64,000 nt of DNA from an uncultured Alistipes sp. (GTDB taxonomy: Bacteria; Bacteroidota; Bacteroidia; Bacteroidales; Rikenellaceae): positions 37,721 through 101,720 of the forward strand of contig CASDZK010000005.1 of the NCBI GenBank assembly GCA_949286165.1, written 5' to 3'. Numbering within the stretch: position 1 is the first letter of the stretch; the number at the start of each line of letters is the position of its first letter. A program made the translations under genes and the position numbers. Below the pieces are notes generated by a model. The model was not told where the DNA came from, ran no database searches, and worked only from the letters and a program-made list of their open reading frames with translations. Positions 1 through 6,845 of the stretch are shown in pieces.

Positions 1-393
1 ACAAGAAGAAAGTGAAACGATAACACCATCTACCTTTCCTTGAAGCAAGGTTTCGATGATTCGTTTTTCATTTTCAGCCGATTCATGTGTCTGATAAATC
101 ATTACGTCATATCCGGCTTTATAGGCTTCCTGTTCAATGCCATCGATTGCATAAGAAAAAAATCTTCTGCTGATTTCCGGAACAACAATTCCGATGGTTG
201 TTGTTTTGCCGTTTTTCAGGTTCACGGCAAAGCTGTTCGGGGTATAGTTCAACCGTTCGGCCGTTTCTTTTACTTTTTTTACCGTATTGCGACTGATCGC
301 TTTGTGGTTTTTAAGCGCCCGCGAAACCGTCGAGACGGAAATGCCCAACTCTCTTGCTATGTCGTATATGGAGGTTTTGCTCTCTTGGTTCAT
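1..393 (-). CDS. LacI-family transcriptional regulator, N-terminal part (truncated by window edge)
   Basis: Reading down from the ATG at 393, the frame stays open for 131 codons to the window edge, so only the N-terminal third is present. It begins MNQESKTSIYDIARELGIS and continues with VSTVSRALKNHKAIS, the classic LacI helix-turn-helix. The hinge-type stretch NYTPNSFAVNLKNGKTTTIG and the start of a periplasmic-binding-protein-like ligand domain (IGIVVPEISRRFFSYAIDG) follow. Such proteins repress or activate sugar genes in response to a sugar ligand. The target is unknown because the rest of the locus lies outside the window. It has a consensus promoter with a palindrome over the -7 box, and a LacI-type operator further upstream, so autoregulation is likely. 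Confidence 0.93.
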   Translation of the reverse strand, partial: MNQESKTSIYDIARELGISVSTVSRALKNHKAISRNTVKKVKETAERLNYTPNSFAVNLKNGKTTTIGIVVPEISRRFFSYAIDGIEQEAYKAGYDVMIYQTHESAENEKRIIETLLQGKVDGVIVSLSSC

Positions 394-429
394 AATCTCT
401 GGTTTTCGCTGGTAAGCAATGAAATATTG

Positions 430-455
430 TTATCTTTATGCAAATATAAAGATAA
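430..455. promoter_or_regulatory. AT-rich 10-bp inverted repeat overlapping the lacI promoter
   Basis: TTATCTTTAT (430-439) and ATAAAGATAA (446-455) are perfect inverted repeats separated by 6 bp. The palindrome covers the -7 box of the minus-strand lacI promoter (441-448), so a dimer bound here would block transcription. The binding protein is not known; autorepression is an inference. Confidence 0.5.
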
Positions 456-470
456 ATCGGAAAATTTCAA
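441..470 (-). promoter_or_regulatory. Promoter of the LacI-family regulator gene
   Basis: On the minus strand, TTG (468-470) is followed after 19 bp by TATATTTG (441-448). This matches the Bacteroidota primary-sigma consensus (-33 TTTG/TTG, -7 TAnnTTTG). Transcription would start near 435, about 40 nt before the ATG at 393. Confidence 0.7.
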
Positions 471-520
471 CGCAGAAAAAAGACAAGTTCCGGAGCGGAG
501 AAAAATAACCTTGAATTTTT

Positions 521-536
521 ATGCAATCGGTTGCAT
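521..536. promoter_or_regulatory. LacI-family operator-like palindrome
   Basis: ATGCAATCGGTTGCAT fits the LacI/GalR-family operator pattern TGNAANCGNTTNCA at every fixed position, with the central CG. It lies about 50 bp upstream of the lacI -33 element, so it is in an activator-like or looping position rather than on the promoter itself. The assignment to the adjacent regulator is an inference from proximity. Confidence 0.5.
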
Positions 537-1011
537 CCGTTTGCCGGGGAAATCGGAACCGTAAATTTTCTCCGACCGTGTCCCGGAGAAAGTTTACGGT
601 TTCGGATAATCCGGACGAAAAACGAAGCGGCCGGTCTCGCTCGTCTCGGAATAATGGACGCCGCTTTCCCGGACGAACGTTTTGGGGAGTCCGGGAAACG
701 TATTTCCGGGTCGGATCCGACTCGATGCGATGAGGAACGGAATCGCTGTATTGGGAATGCCGTTTTTATCGGGGTGTCTCTTTTTCCGGGGGACGGATGA
801 TCGTCGTATCCCAGAAAACTGTTTCGTCGGTTTCTGTCGTTTTTTGGGGGGAGGGGCATTCCGGCTCGGCTGCATTTGTTCGTCCGGAAAGGGGGAAAAT
901 AGTTCCTGTCGGTTGCGTTTCCGGAAAAAACAGGTTGTTTCTTTTGCTTCTGTCGTCCATAAACAATCAGAATTTGCCGGCTGCTGTTCCTGCAGACCTT
1001 GTGATACATGC

Positions 1012-1180
1012 AAACAAAAAGCGTGGAACATCAACTTGTCTCAATCGAGGCTCTGGTAAGCCCTGCACATAACAAGTAGTGCCCACGCAAAAGTGAGCAT
1101 TCAGACTTGTATCCCATGTGCATGAATTTACCAGATTCCGATTGCGGGATAAAAGCTAAACGCTTTTCATAATATGTAAT
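1012..1180 (-). ncRNA. ssrS: 6S-like regulatory RNA (Bacteroidales-1 type candidate)
   Basis: A minus-strand RNA of about 165 nt folds into one long interrupted rod, as 6S RNA does. In window coordinates the arms pair from the outside in: 1161-1167 with 1017-1023, 1139-1143 with 1043-1047, 1128-1135 with 1052-1059, 1116-1122 with 1064-1070, 1105-1110 with 1072-1077, and 1093-1099 with 1080-1086 around a 6-nt loop. The internal loops between them would form the open-complex mimic that traps RNA polymerase. The closing arm runs into a T-run, a plausible terminator. A competing 5' hairpin (1151-1156 with 1162-1167) could drive the release rearrangement. Promoter, rod and terminator all agree; the name 6S/Bacteroidales-1 is from memory of that class, so family identity is moderately sure. 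Confidence 0.6.
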
Positions 1181-1184
1181 ATCG

Positions 1185-1210
1185 CAAATATAATAATATT
1201 TACGGCGCAA
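1185..1210 (-). promoter_or_regulatory. Promoter of the 6S-like RNA
   Basis: Minus-strand TATATTTG (1185-1192) matches the TAnnTTTG -7 consensus, with a TTG at 1208-1210 serving as -33 element at a rather short 15-bp spacing. The expected start near 1179 coincides with the 5' end of the folded rod. Confidence 0.6.
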
Positions 1211-1220
1211 GGCTACGGAA

Positions 1221-1239
1221 TGTCGTAATTTTTACGACA
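1221..1239. promoter_or_regulatory. Perfect 8-bp palindrome just upstream of the 6S-like RNA promoter
   Basis: TGTCGTAA (1221-1228) and TTACGACA (1232-1239) are separated by TTT. The site ends about 10 bp upstream of the -33 element, a typical position for an activator or upstream repressor. It has no T-run for a terminator role on the minus strand. The ligand protein is unknown. Confidence 0.35.
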
Positions 1240-1335
1240 GGAATCGGTATTTCGGGAAAAACAGGAAAAGTTTCGGCAAATAAAGCTTGCCTGTTTATAG
1301 AATCGGGAGAAACGCGACGTGTTTTAAATAATCGA

Positions 1336-1374
1336 AAAAGTTCGTGTTTGTTTTTATTGCAAACACGAACTTTT
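1336..1374 (-). terminator. Intrinsic terminator of the FKBP gene
   Basis: A perfect 15-bp stem (1336-1350 with 1360-1374) closed by a 9-nt loop is followed on the minus strand by a T-run, 30 bp past the FKBP stop codon. A smaller 7-bp hairpin (1384-1390 with 1394-1400) lies directly at the stop. Confidence 0.8.
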
Positions 1375-1403
1375 CCCGTTCGTTACGGCCACGGGCCGTA
1401 TCT

Positions 1404-2081
1404 TTATTTTGCAGGACGGGTAACGTCCAATAATTCCACTTCAAAAATCAGCGGTTGAGCCAGCTCTTCTCCGCGGGTTCCGCCGTAACCTAAGTCAAAC
1501 GGAATCCACATTTTGATTTTACCGCCTTTACCGACTAACTGCATGCCTTCCACCCATCCGGGAATCAGGTTGCCCAATACGATTTTCAACGGTTGCCCAT
1601 GTTTGTTGGAAGAATCGAATTCCGTTCCGTCGGGATAGGTTCCTACATAGTTGGCCGTGATAGTGTCCTGGGGGGTCGGTTTCAATGCAGCATCGCCGGC
1701 TTCCGTGATCTGGTAAAGCAAACCGCTTTCCGTCTGTACTGCGTCCGGGTTTGCTTTTTTCAACTCTTCCATTTGCTGGTCGCTGGCCGCTTTCATTTGA
1801 TTCGGACGAACTTCCATGAAATAGCGTTCCAAAACGGCCTGCATTTGCGTATTGGAAAGGGCGGCCGTATCGGTTTTCAATACGTCTTCGATACCCTTAG
1901 CGATCAAGGCCGCATTCAGTTTGTCTTTGTCTGAGCCGAAACCGGCCATGTTGTGTGCGATGTCGATCCCTATGCTGTAAGATACGGAGTCCATCAATGT
2001 CGTCATTTTCGTACTTCCTGATGGAGAACAGGAACTGAGGACGGCAGCAAGAACCGTTGCGCTGATTAAAATTTTTTTCAT
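1404..2081 (-). CDS. FKBP-type peptidyl-prolyl cis-trans isomerase lipoprotein
   Basis: The 225-residue protein opens with MKKILISATVLAAVLSSC, a lipoprotein signal with the lipidated Cys at 18. Residues about 25-110 resemble the helical FKBP dimerisation domain, and about 125-222 form the FKBP catalytic domain, recognisable from VGTYPDGTEFDSS and the pocket segment PGWVEGMQLVGKGGK. It should assist proline isomerisation and folding of secreted or outer-membrane proteins in the cell envelope. The gene has its own -7 box (2107-2114) and a strong terminator, so it is probably transcribed alone. Family assignment is firm; the specific substrate is unknown. Confidence 0.93.
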   Translation of the reverse strand: MKKILISATVLAAVLSSCSPSGSTKMTTLMDSVSYSIGIDIAHNMAGFGSDKDKLNAALIAKGIEDVLKTDTAALSNTQMQAVLERYFMEVRPNQMKAASDQQMEELKKANPDAVQTESGLLYQITEAGDAALKPTPQDTITANYVGTYPDGTEFDSSNKHGQPLKIVLGNLIPGWVEGMQLVGKGGKIKMWIPFDLGYGGTRGEELAQPLIFEVELLDVTRPAK

Positions 2082-2106
2082 TTTGATTATAAATTTTTTT
2101 ACGTGG

Positions 2107-2114
2107 CAAATGTA
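2107..2114 (-). promoter_or_regulatory. -7 promoter element upstream of the FKBP gene
   Basis: Minus-strand TACATTTG fits TAnnTTTG and lies 26 bp before the FKBP start codon. No convincing -33 TTG is visible at the right distance. Confidence 0.45.
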
Positions 2115-2135
2115 AGTATTTATTTTGTTTTATCC

Positions 2136-3362
2136 CTATTTTTTTTCAAGAGGGACTACCGAAAGAACATCTGGCGATTCTTCCTGCCGGTTCCCGTAGG
2201 CTTTTAAGGCCAATTGTTTGACGATGATGACGAACAGTCCGGTCAATACCAAATTTAGTACCAAAGAGAGCAGGGCGATAATCAGCAACGGTCCTCCCAA
2301 CCGATAACCTATGGCAATGAATATGATGCCGGCCCCTACTTCGCCCCGAGTAAACATGCCGATCGACAGGGCGAACCGTTCGTACAGCGACCGGTCACGG
2401 TAAAAGAATACCGGAAAAAGTTTCCCGATATTCGATATCAGCGTTACGACCAATACGTGTATGCCGATAGCCCCCCAATCCATCATCGGTAGGTTGGCCG
2501 TGATTTTATCCGAAACCGGCGGCTCGGAAAGGTCGATGCCGACGAACAGCGGCGTACTCAACCCCACCAGCAGCATGAATACATAGGATACGACGGTCGA
2601 AACCTTTTTTTCTTTCGGGCTTTCCTGATCATGGTGGTTCCGCATGGTCATACCCAGAACGAAAGCGGGAAGCAGCACTTCGATATGAATGGCGCTGTCT
2701 ATTCCGAAAAAGTATTTCGTACAAAAATAGATGCCCTGACATAGAATGACGATCAGCAACGAATAGAACAGCAGCCGGGGCCAGCTTTGTTTCAAATCGT
2801 AATGGTTCAGTTTCTTCCACCCTAACCATAAAAGCCAGAAAACGACGGCAATGACTACGGCCAGTTGCCATTTCATGCCGATCATGAATATCTGAAGAGG
2901 AATCATCAGCAGGATGGTATCCAAATCGTCGAAAATCGCCAGGACTTCGATTTTTTTGTAAATCCAAGCTTTTTTCAGACCGGCGGCGGCCAACATGGTA
3001 AACAGGATGCCTGCGGAGGTCGGAGCGGCGAACCGACTCAATAATAAGCTCTCTTTCCATGCATCCCACGAGGAGAACATCTCTTTGGGCATAAGACACA
3101 TGAAATAGACAGAAACGAACAACCAGGGCAGGGCAGCAGTAGCCATGGCTATCAAATAGTCGTCGCGATAGGATTTCAATTGCGTTTTGTCCAATTCGAA
3201 TTCCCTCCCGACGTTAATCATAATATAGGCGAGAGCGATGTAAAGCAATGTATCCAGGCCGAATTTCAACGTGTCGAAATTATCTCCGGCCATGCCGGGC
3301 ACTATTTGGGATAAAATTAATCCGGCGAGTAGAAATAAGGAAAACAGAATGATTTTTTTCAT
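2136..3362 (-). CDS. Cation:proton antiporter (Kef/NhaP-like, CPA family)
   Basis: A 408-residue polytopic membrane protein with about 11-12 hydrophobic segments. Two-fold repeated helices with the acidic motif FDDLDTILLMIP near residues 140-150 and a late motif MFTRGEVGAGIIFIAIGY match the Na+/H+ exchanger domain of the CPA families. It should swap Na+ or K+ for protons across the inner membrane, for pH or sodium homeostasis. It has no C-terminal TrkA-N or USP domain, so it is the short form. It lies 25 bp downstream of the agmatinase-like gene on the same strand and probably shares its promoter. Ion specificity cannot be read from the sequence. Confidence 0.85.
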   Translation of the reverse strand: MKKIILFSLFLLAGLILSQIVPGMAGDNFDTLKFGLDTLLYIALAYIMINVGREFELDKTQLKSYRDDYLIAMATAALPWLFVSVYFMCLMPKEMFSSWDAWKESLLLSRFAAPTSAGILFTMLAAAGLKKAWIYKKIEVLAIFDDLDTILLMIPLQIFMIGMKWQLAVVIAVVFWLLWLGWKKLNHYDLKQSWPRLLFYSLLIVILCQGIYFCTKYFFGIDSAIHIEVLLPAFVLGMTMRNHHDQESPKEKKVSTVVSYVFMLLVGLSTPLFVGIDLSEPPVSDKITANLPMMDWGAIGIHVLVVTLISNIGKLFPVFFYRDRSLYERFALSIGMFTRGEVGAGIIFIAIGYRLGGPLLIIALLSLVLNLVLTGLFVIIVKQLALKAYGNRQEESPDVLSVVPLEKK

Positions 3363-3387
3363 GATGAAGAAGGGGCGATTTTATGGA

Positions 3388-4416
3388 TTATAATAAAGCT
3401 AAATTACAAAGTTTGAATAACAGACGGGCGCCTACATTGGCATCCCACTGGTTTTCTTCGTCTTTGGAAGGCGCGACTTCCGTCAGGTCGAACCCGATGA
3501 TCCGGCGGCCGCTTCGAATTACGCTGCGAACCAAATGTACCGCTTCGTGAAAAGTCAGGCCTCCCGGAACGGGGGTTCCCGTAGAAGGACATAAGTCGGG
3601 CGACAGTCCATCGATATCGAAGCTGACATAAACCGATTGGGGCAACTGGGCTACGATTTCCCGACAGATGGCATCCCACGGTTTCCCGCACATTTTTTCT
3701 TCCTGTATCCGGTAATCCGTGAACGTTTCCACCCGCGGGTCGTTCCGCATGATCGCCGCTTCGTTTTTGCAATAATCGCGTATGCCCGTTTGCACTAATT
3801 TTTTCAGGGAAGGTATTTCCCTCAGGGCATTATACATGATGGAGGCATGGGAATAGGTAAATCCTTCGTAAGCCTGCCGCAGGTCGGCATGGGCGTCGAT
3901 ATGCAGAATGCCGAAATCCCCGTGTTTTTCGCCTACGGCTTTCATCAGTCCCAGCGGCGTGCTATGATCTCCGCCGACGAGTGCCACGAATTTACCCTGT
4001 TCCAGCAGTTCGCGGGAGGTGTCGTAAACATAACCGTTCAGCCTTTCGGAAGCGGCGTTGACGCGTTGCAGCCTTTTTTGGATGACTTCGTCCTGTTCAC
4101 TGCCCCCTTCCTCCAGATGAGCTATGATTTTTTCTGCATCGCGGGCCAGCAACGTGCTTTCCACCAGAATCGAATCGGAGATGGGATAGGTAGATATTGC
4201 CTTGTATCCTTCCGGATTATGGTAATCGTGCAGATCCACTTGAGAGGAAGCCTCTACGATGGCATCCGGACCTTGGGCGCATCCCCGGCCGTACGAAGTG
4301 GTAACGTCCCAGGGGACCGAAAGAATGACCAGTCGGCTTTCTTCTACGGAAAAGGGCAGGGCGAAATAGTTCCCGTTAGGTTGAGAGACCAGATTGGGAT
4401 CGAAATTTTTTTCCAT
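3388..4416 (-). CDS. Agmatinase/arginase-family ureohydrolase
   Basis: The 342-residue protein carries the manganese-binding signatures of ureohydrolases: GGDHSTPLG, HIDAHADLR and SFDIDGLSPDLCPSTGTP followed by GG. These enzymes cleave a guanidino group to release urea, most often from agmatine (polyamine synthesis) or arginine. In the third motif a Ser occupies the position usually held by the second-shell Asp of DPxxxPGTG; the same region is divergent in other Bacteroidota relatives, as far as I recall. I chose the ATG at 4416; an in-frame TTG at 4428 would add four residues. It leads a two-gene operon with the antiporter, from a consensus promoter. The exact substrate is uncertain. Confidence 0.85.
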   Translation of the reverse strand: MEKNFDPNLVSQPNGNYFALPFSVEESRLVILSVPWDVTTSYGRGCAQGPDAIVEASSQVDLHDYHNPEGYKAISTYPISDSILVESTLLARDAEKIIAHLEEGGSEQDEVIQKRLQRVNAASERLNGYVYDTSRELLEQGKFVALVGGDHSTPLGLMKAVGEKHGDFGILHIDAHADLRQAYEGFTYSHASIMYNALREIPSLKKLVQTGIRDYCKNEAAIMRNDPRVETFTDYRIQEEKMCGKPWDAICREIVAQLPQSVYVSFDIDGLSPDLCPSTGTPVPGGLTFHEAVHLVRSVIRSGRRIIGFDLTEVAPSKDEENQWDANVGARLLFKLCNLALL

Positions 4417-4505
4417 GATTGACGACAAATTTTAAGAACAGTTTCGACCTTTTCCGGAATTTCCTGATCGTGCAGGGCCGGCTCGGGCGTTTTCGTAATT
4501 CAGGG

Positions 4506-4535
4506 CAAAAATAATCATCTGCGCTGGAAATGCAA
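4506..4535 (-). promoter_or_regulatory. Promoter of the ureohydrolase-antiporter operon
   Basis: Minus-strand TTG (4533-4535), 19 bp, then TATTTTTG (4506-4513), matching the Bacteroidota -33/-7 consensus. The expected start is about 85 nt before the ATG at 4416. Confidence 0.65.
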
Positions 4536-4780
4536 GCATAAATCGAACCAGTCGTTCTTCAGACGCTTTCAGAAGAAAGAAAACCGTCCGAATTTTCGGC
4601 GAAAAAAAGAGAATTTTGGGCGGATCCGACGGGAAAAGAGGGGTTGTCGATTATTGAAAATTTTATCGGTACATTTAAAAAAAAACTCGAAAAAAACTTT
4701 TTAGGTCGGTAATCGAATGTTTTTACTAATTTTAACGCTTAAACGATGTTTTTTCAATTAAAAAGGTTTCATTATTCGAT
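4536..4780. other. AT-rich intergenic spacer before the glycosidase operon
   Basis: This spacer between divergent operons holds no gene. It has A-runs and T-runs and a near-consensus plus-strand -7 box (TACATTTA around 4670) without a well-placed -33 element. The promoter of the glycosidase operon presumably lies here but cannot be fixed. Confidence 0.4.
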
Positions 4781-6781
4781 ATGCGAATAGAGATGAAAAA
4801 GGGGATACTGTTATTGTATTTTGCCGTATTTTTTGGTTTTGTCCGGCTTTGGGGGCAGGAAAAAAATCTTGCCGTCGATAAGGTTTATGTGATTTTTAAA
4901 ACCCATTTGGATGTGGGGTTTACCGATTTGAGTTCGGTGGTAACGGAACGGTACGTGCGTGAATTCATTCCGAAAGCATTGGCGGTTTCGGAAAAATTGC
5001 GGGCCGAAGGAACGGAGGAAAGATATGTCTGGACAACCGGTGCATGGCTGATTTGGAAATATCTTCATACGGCGTCGCCGGAGGAGGTAAAACGCCTGGA
5101 GGCTGCAATAGCCCGCGGGGATATTGTTTGGAACGGGGTTCCCTATACGGTGGAATCGGAGTCGATGAACCGGCCGTTGTTCGAAACGTGTTTGTCTCTG
5201 TCGCAACGGTTGGACGAAAAATACGGGAAAAAAACGGTGGCCGCCAAGATGACGGACGTTCCGGGACATACCCGGAGTATTGTCGCTCCGATGTCTCGCG
5301 CCGGTATCCGTCTGTTGCATGTGGGAGTGAATCCGGCTTCCCCGATTCCTGCCGTGCCGGAGTTTTGCCGGTGGAGGGATACGGACGGCAGCGAGTTGAT
5401 TCTGGCCTATCAACAGGATTACGGGGCGGAAAGCATTCTTCCGGGAGGAAAAGAGGCGGTTTCCGTGAATTTTACTGGCGATAATCACGGGCCGCATACT
5501 TGCGAGCAGGTAAAAACCATTTATGCCGGTTTGCGGAAACGTTATCCCAATGCCCGTTTGGTCGCCGCTTCCTTCAACGAAGTGGCGGAGGCGTTATGGG
5601 CTGTCAGGGACGTACTGCCGGTCGTTACTTCCGAAATCGGGGATACTTGGATTTACGGCTACGGCAGCGCGCCCGTGCGCATGGCGAAATTCAGAGCTTT
5701 ATCCGGGCTTTACGCCCGATGGCTGCAGGAAGGCAAAATCGATAAAAACAGCGAAGAAGCCGTCAATTTTGCCGTGGAATTGGGGTTGATTGCCGAACAT
5801 ACGCAAGGTTTGGACGTGAAAACGCACCTCAGGCATTGGGAGGAATACGATATGGACGCCTTTCTGGCCGCCCGTTCTACGGAACCTTACCGTAAAATGG
5901 AACGGTCGTGGGAAGAGTTGGACCGGTACATTTATTCGGCCATCGATTATCTGCCCGGTCCGTTGCGGCAGGAGGCGCTGGAAAAAATGAAGGAAATAGA
6001 CGAACCGTTCGTGCCGACGGTGCCGGAGAAAAAACGGGCGGATACTGCTCGGTGGCAGCCGTCGTTGCTGGAAGGGGGCGTACTGAAAATAACGGGCTTG
6101 TCTTATCGGATGTATGACGCTCACGATTACGAGAATTATTTGAGCAAATATTTGAGACATCGTTACGGCTGGGCCTTGGACGATCTCGGAAAAACGGGGC
6201 TGGATAAATCGAAAGCCGTCAGCGTTTCTCTCTCTGCAAGAGCGGTCGGTTGGGAAAGGCATCGGGACAAACCAGGAAGCCGTACCGTTTATGAACTCGC
6301 TTTTCCTGTTTGTCCGGAAGTGGACCGGCGGGTATATCCCGAAAAAATGTACGCGGAGGTTCGGGAACTTGAAAAAGGGAGGAAGGCCGAAATCGCTTTG
6401 ACGATTTTGCGGAAACCGGCGGTCCGGTTGCCGGAATCGTATTGGTTGTCGTTCAATGTAGATGGTTTGACCGCTATTGTTGCTGAAAAAACAGGAGAGA
6501 GGGTGGATTTGCTGGATGTGGTGGAAAGAGGAAACCGGCAGATGCACGGAATCGACCGTTATGTGGATTTGGTCACGTCGGCCGGTACGGTCCGGATATG
6601 GAGCGAAACGGCTTTTCTGGTCAATATAGGGGAAGCCGAAGGGATAAATTATTCAACGGATTATCCGGATAAGCGCGGAGGCGTCCATTTCAATTTGAGC
6701 AATAACCTTTGGGGAACGAACTATGCGATGTGGAACGAAGGGTCGTTGACCTACCGTTTCGTCGTGGAGCGGCTGGATTGA
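4781..6781 (+). CDS. DUF5054 protein, GH38-like secreted glycosidase candidate
   Basis: A 666-residue protein with an N-terminal signal peptide (MKKGILLLYFAVFFGFVRLWG, counting from the inner ATG at 4793). The segment IFKTHLDVGFTD resembles the metal-binding His-x-Asp start of the GH38 alpha-mannosidase barrel, and KMTDVPGHTRSI is the second conserved Asp/His block. Residues about 30-390 would be the (beta/alpha)7 barrel and the rest a beta-rich C-terminal half. I recognise it as the DUF5054 group, distantly related to GH38, for which the substrate is not settled as far as I know. It starts a three-gene operon with GH2 and GH97 enzymes (65- and 22-bp gaps), which points to breakdown of a heteroglycan in the periplasm. 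Confidence 0.75.
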   Translation: MRIEMKKGILLLYFAVFFGFVRLWGQEKNLAVDKVYVIFKTHLDVGFTDLSSVVTERYVREFIPKALAVSEKLRAEGTEERYVWTTGAWLIWKYLHTASPEEVKRLEAAIARGDIVWNGVPYTVESESMNRPLFETCLSLSQRLDEKYGKKTVAAKMTDVPGHTRSIVAPMSRAGIRLLHVGVNPASPIPAVPEFCRWRDTDGSELILAYQQDYGAESILPGGKEAVSVNFTGDNHGPHTCEQVKTIYAGLRKRYPNARLVAASFNEVAEALWAVRDVLPVVTSEIGDTWIYGYGSAPVRMAKFRALSGLYARWLQEGKIDKNSEEAVNFAVELGLIAEHTQGLDVKTHLRHWEEYDMDAFLAARSTEPYRKMERSWEELDRYIYSAIDYLPGPLRQEALEKMKEIDEPFVPTVPEKKRADTARWQPSLLEGGVLKITGLSYRMYDAHDYENYLSKYLRHRYGWALDDLGKTGLDKSKAVSVSLSARAVGWERHRDKPGSRTVYELAFPVCPEVDRRVYPEKMYAEVRELEKGRKAEIALTILRKPAVRLPESYWLSFNVDGLTAIVAEKTGERVDLLDVVERGNRQMHGIDRYVDLVTSAGTVRIWSETAFLVNIGEAEGINYSTDYPDKRGGVHFNLSNNLWGTNYAMWNEGSLTYRFVVERLD

Positions 6782-6845
6782 AACCGTACTCTTGCATGAA
6801 AGCAATGGAAATTATTTGTAAAACCATCGAAATAAATTGTAACGG

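Larger units (their letters stand above)
394..1010. other. 617-bp gap without a supported gene, rich in stem-loops
   Basis: No frame here looks like a real protein; the open frames on both strands have biased, repetitive composition and no recognisable domain. Besides the lacI control sites the stretch holds a strong hairpin: AACCGTAAATTTTCTCCG (557-574) pairs at 17 of 18 positions with 584-601 across a 9-nt loop. A second, TTTCCCGGAC (665-674), pairs with GTCCGGGAAA (689-698). Neither is followed by a T-run. The rest holds nothing I can name. Confidence 0.5.

Noticed and set aside
467..1059. Several overlapping open frames on both strands between the LacI gene and the 6S-like RNA
   Set aside because: None has a promoter, domain or plausible composition; they arise because stop codons are scarce in this GC-rich, hairpin-rich stretch.
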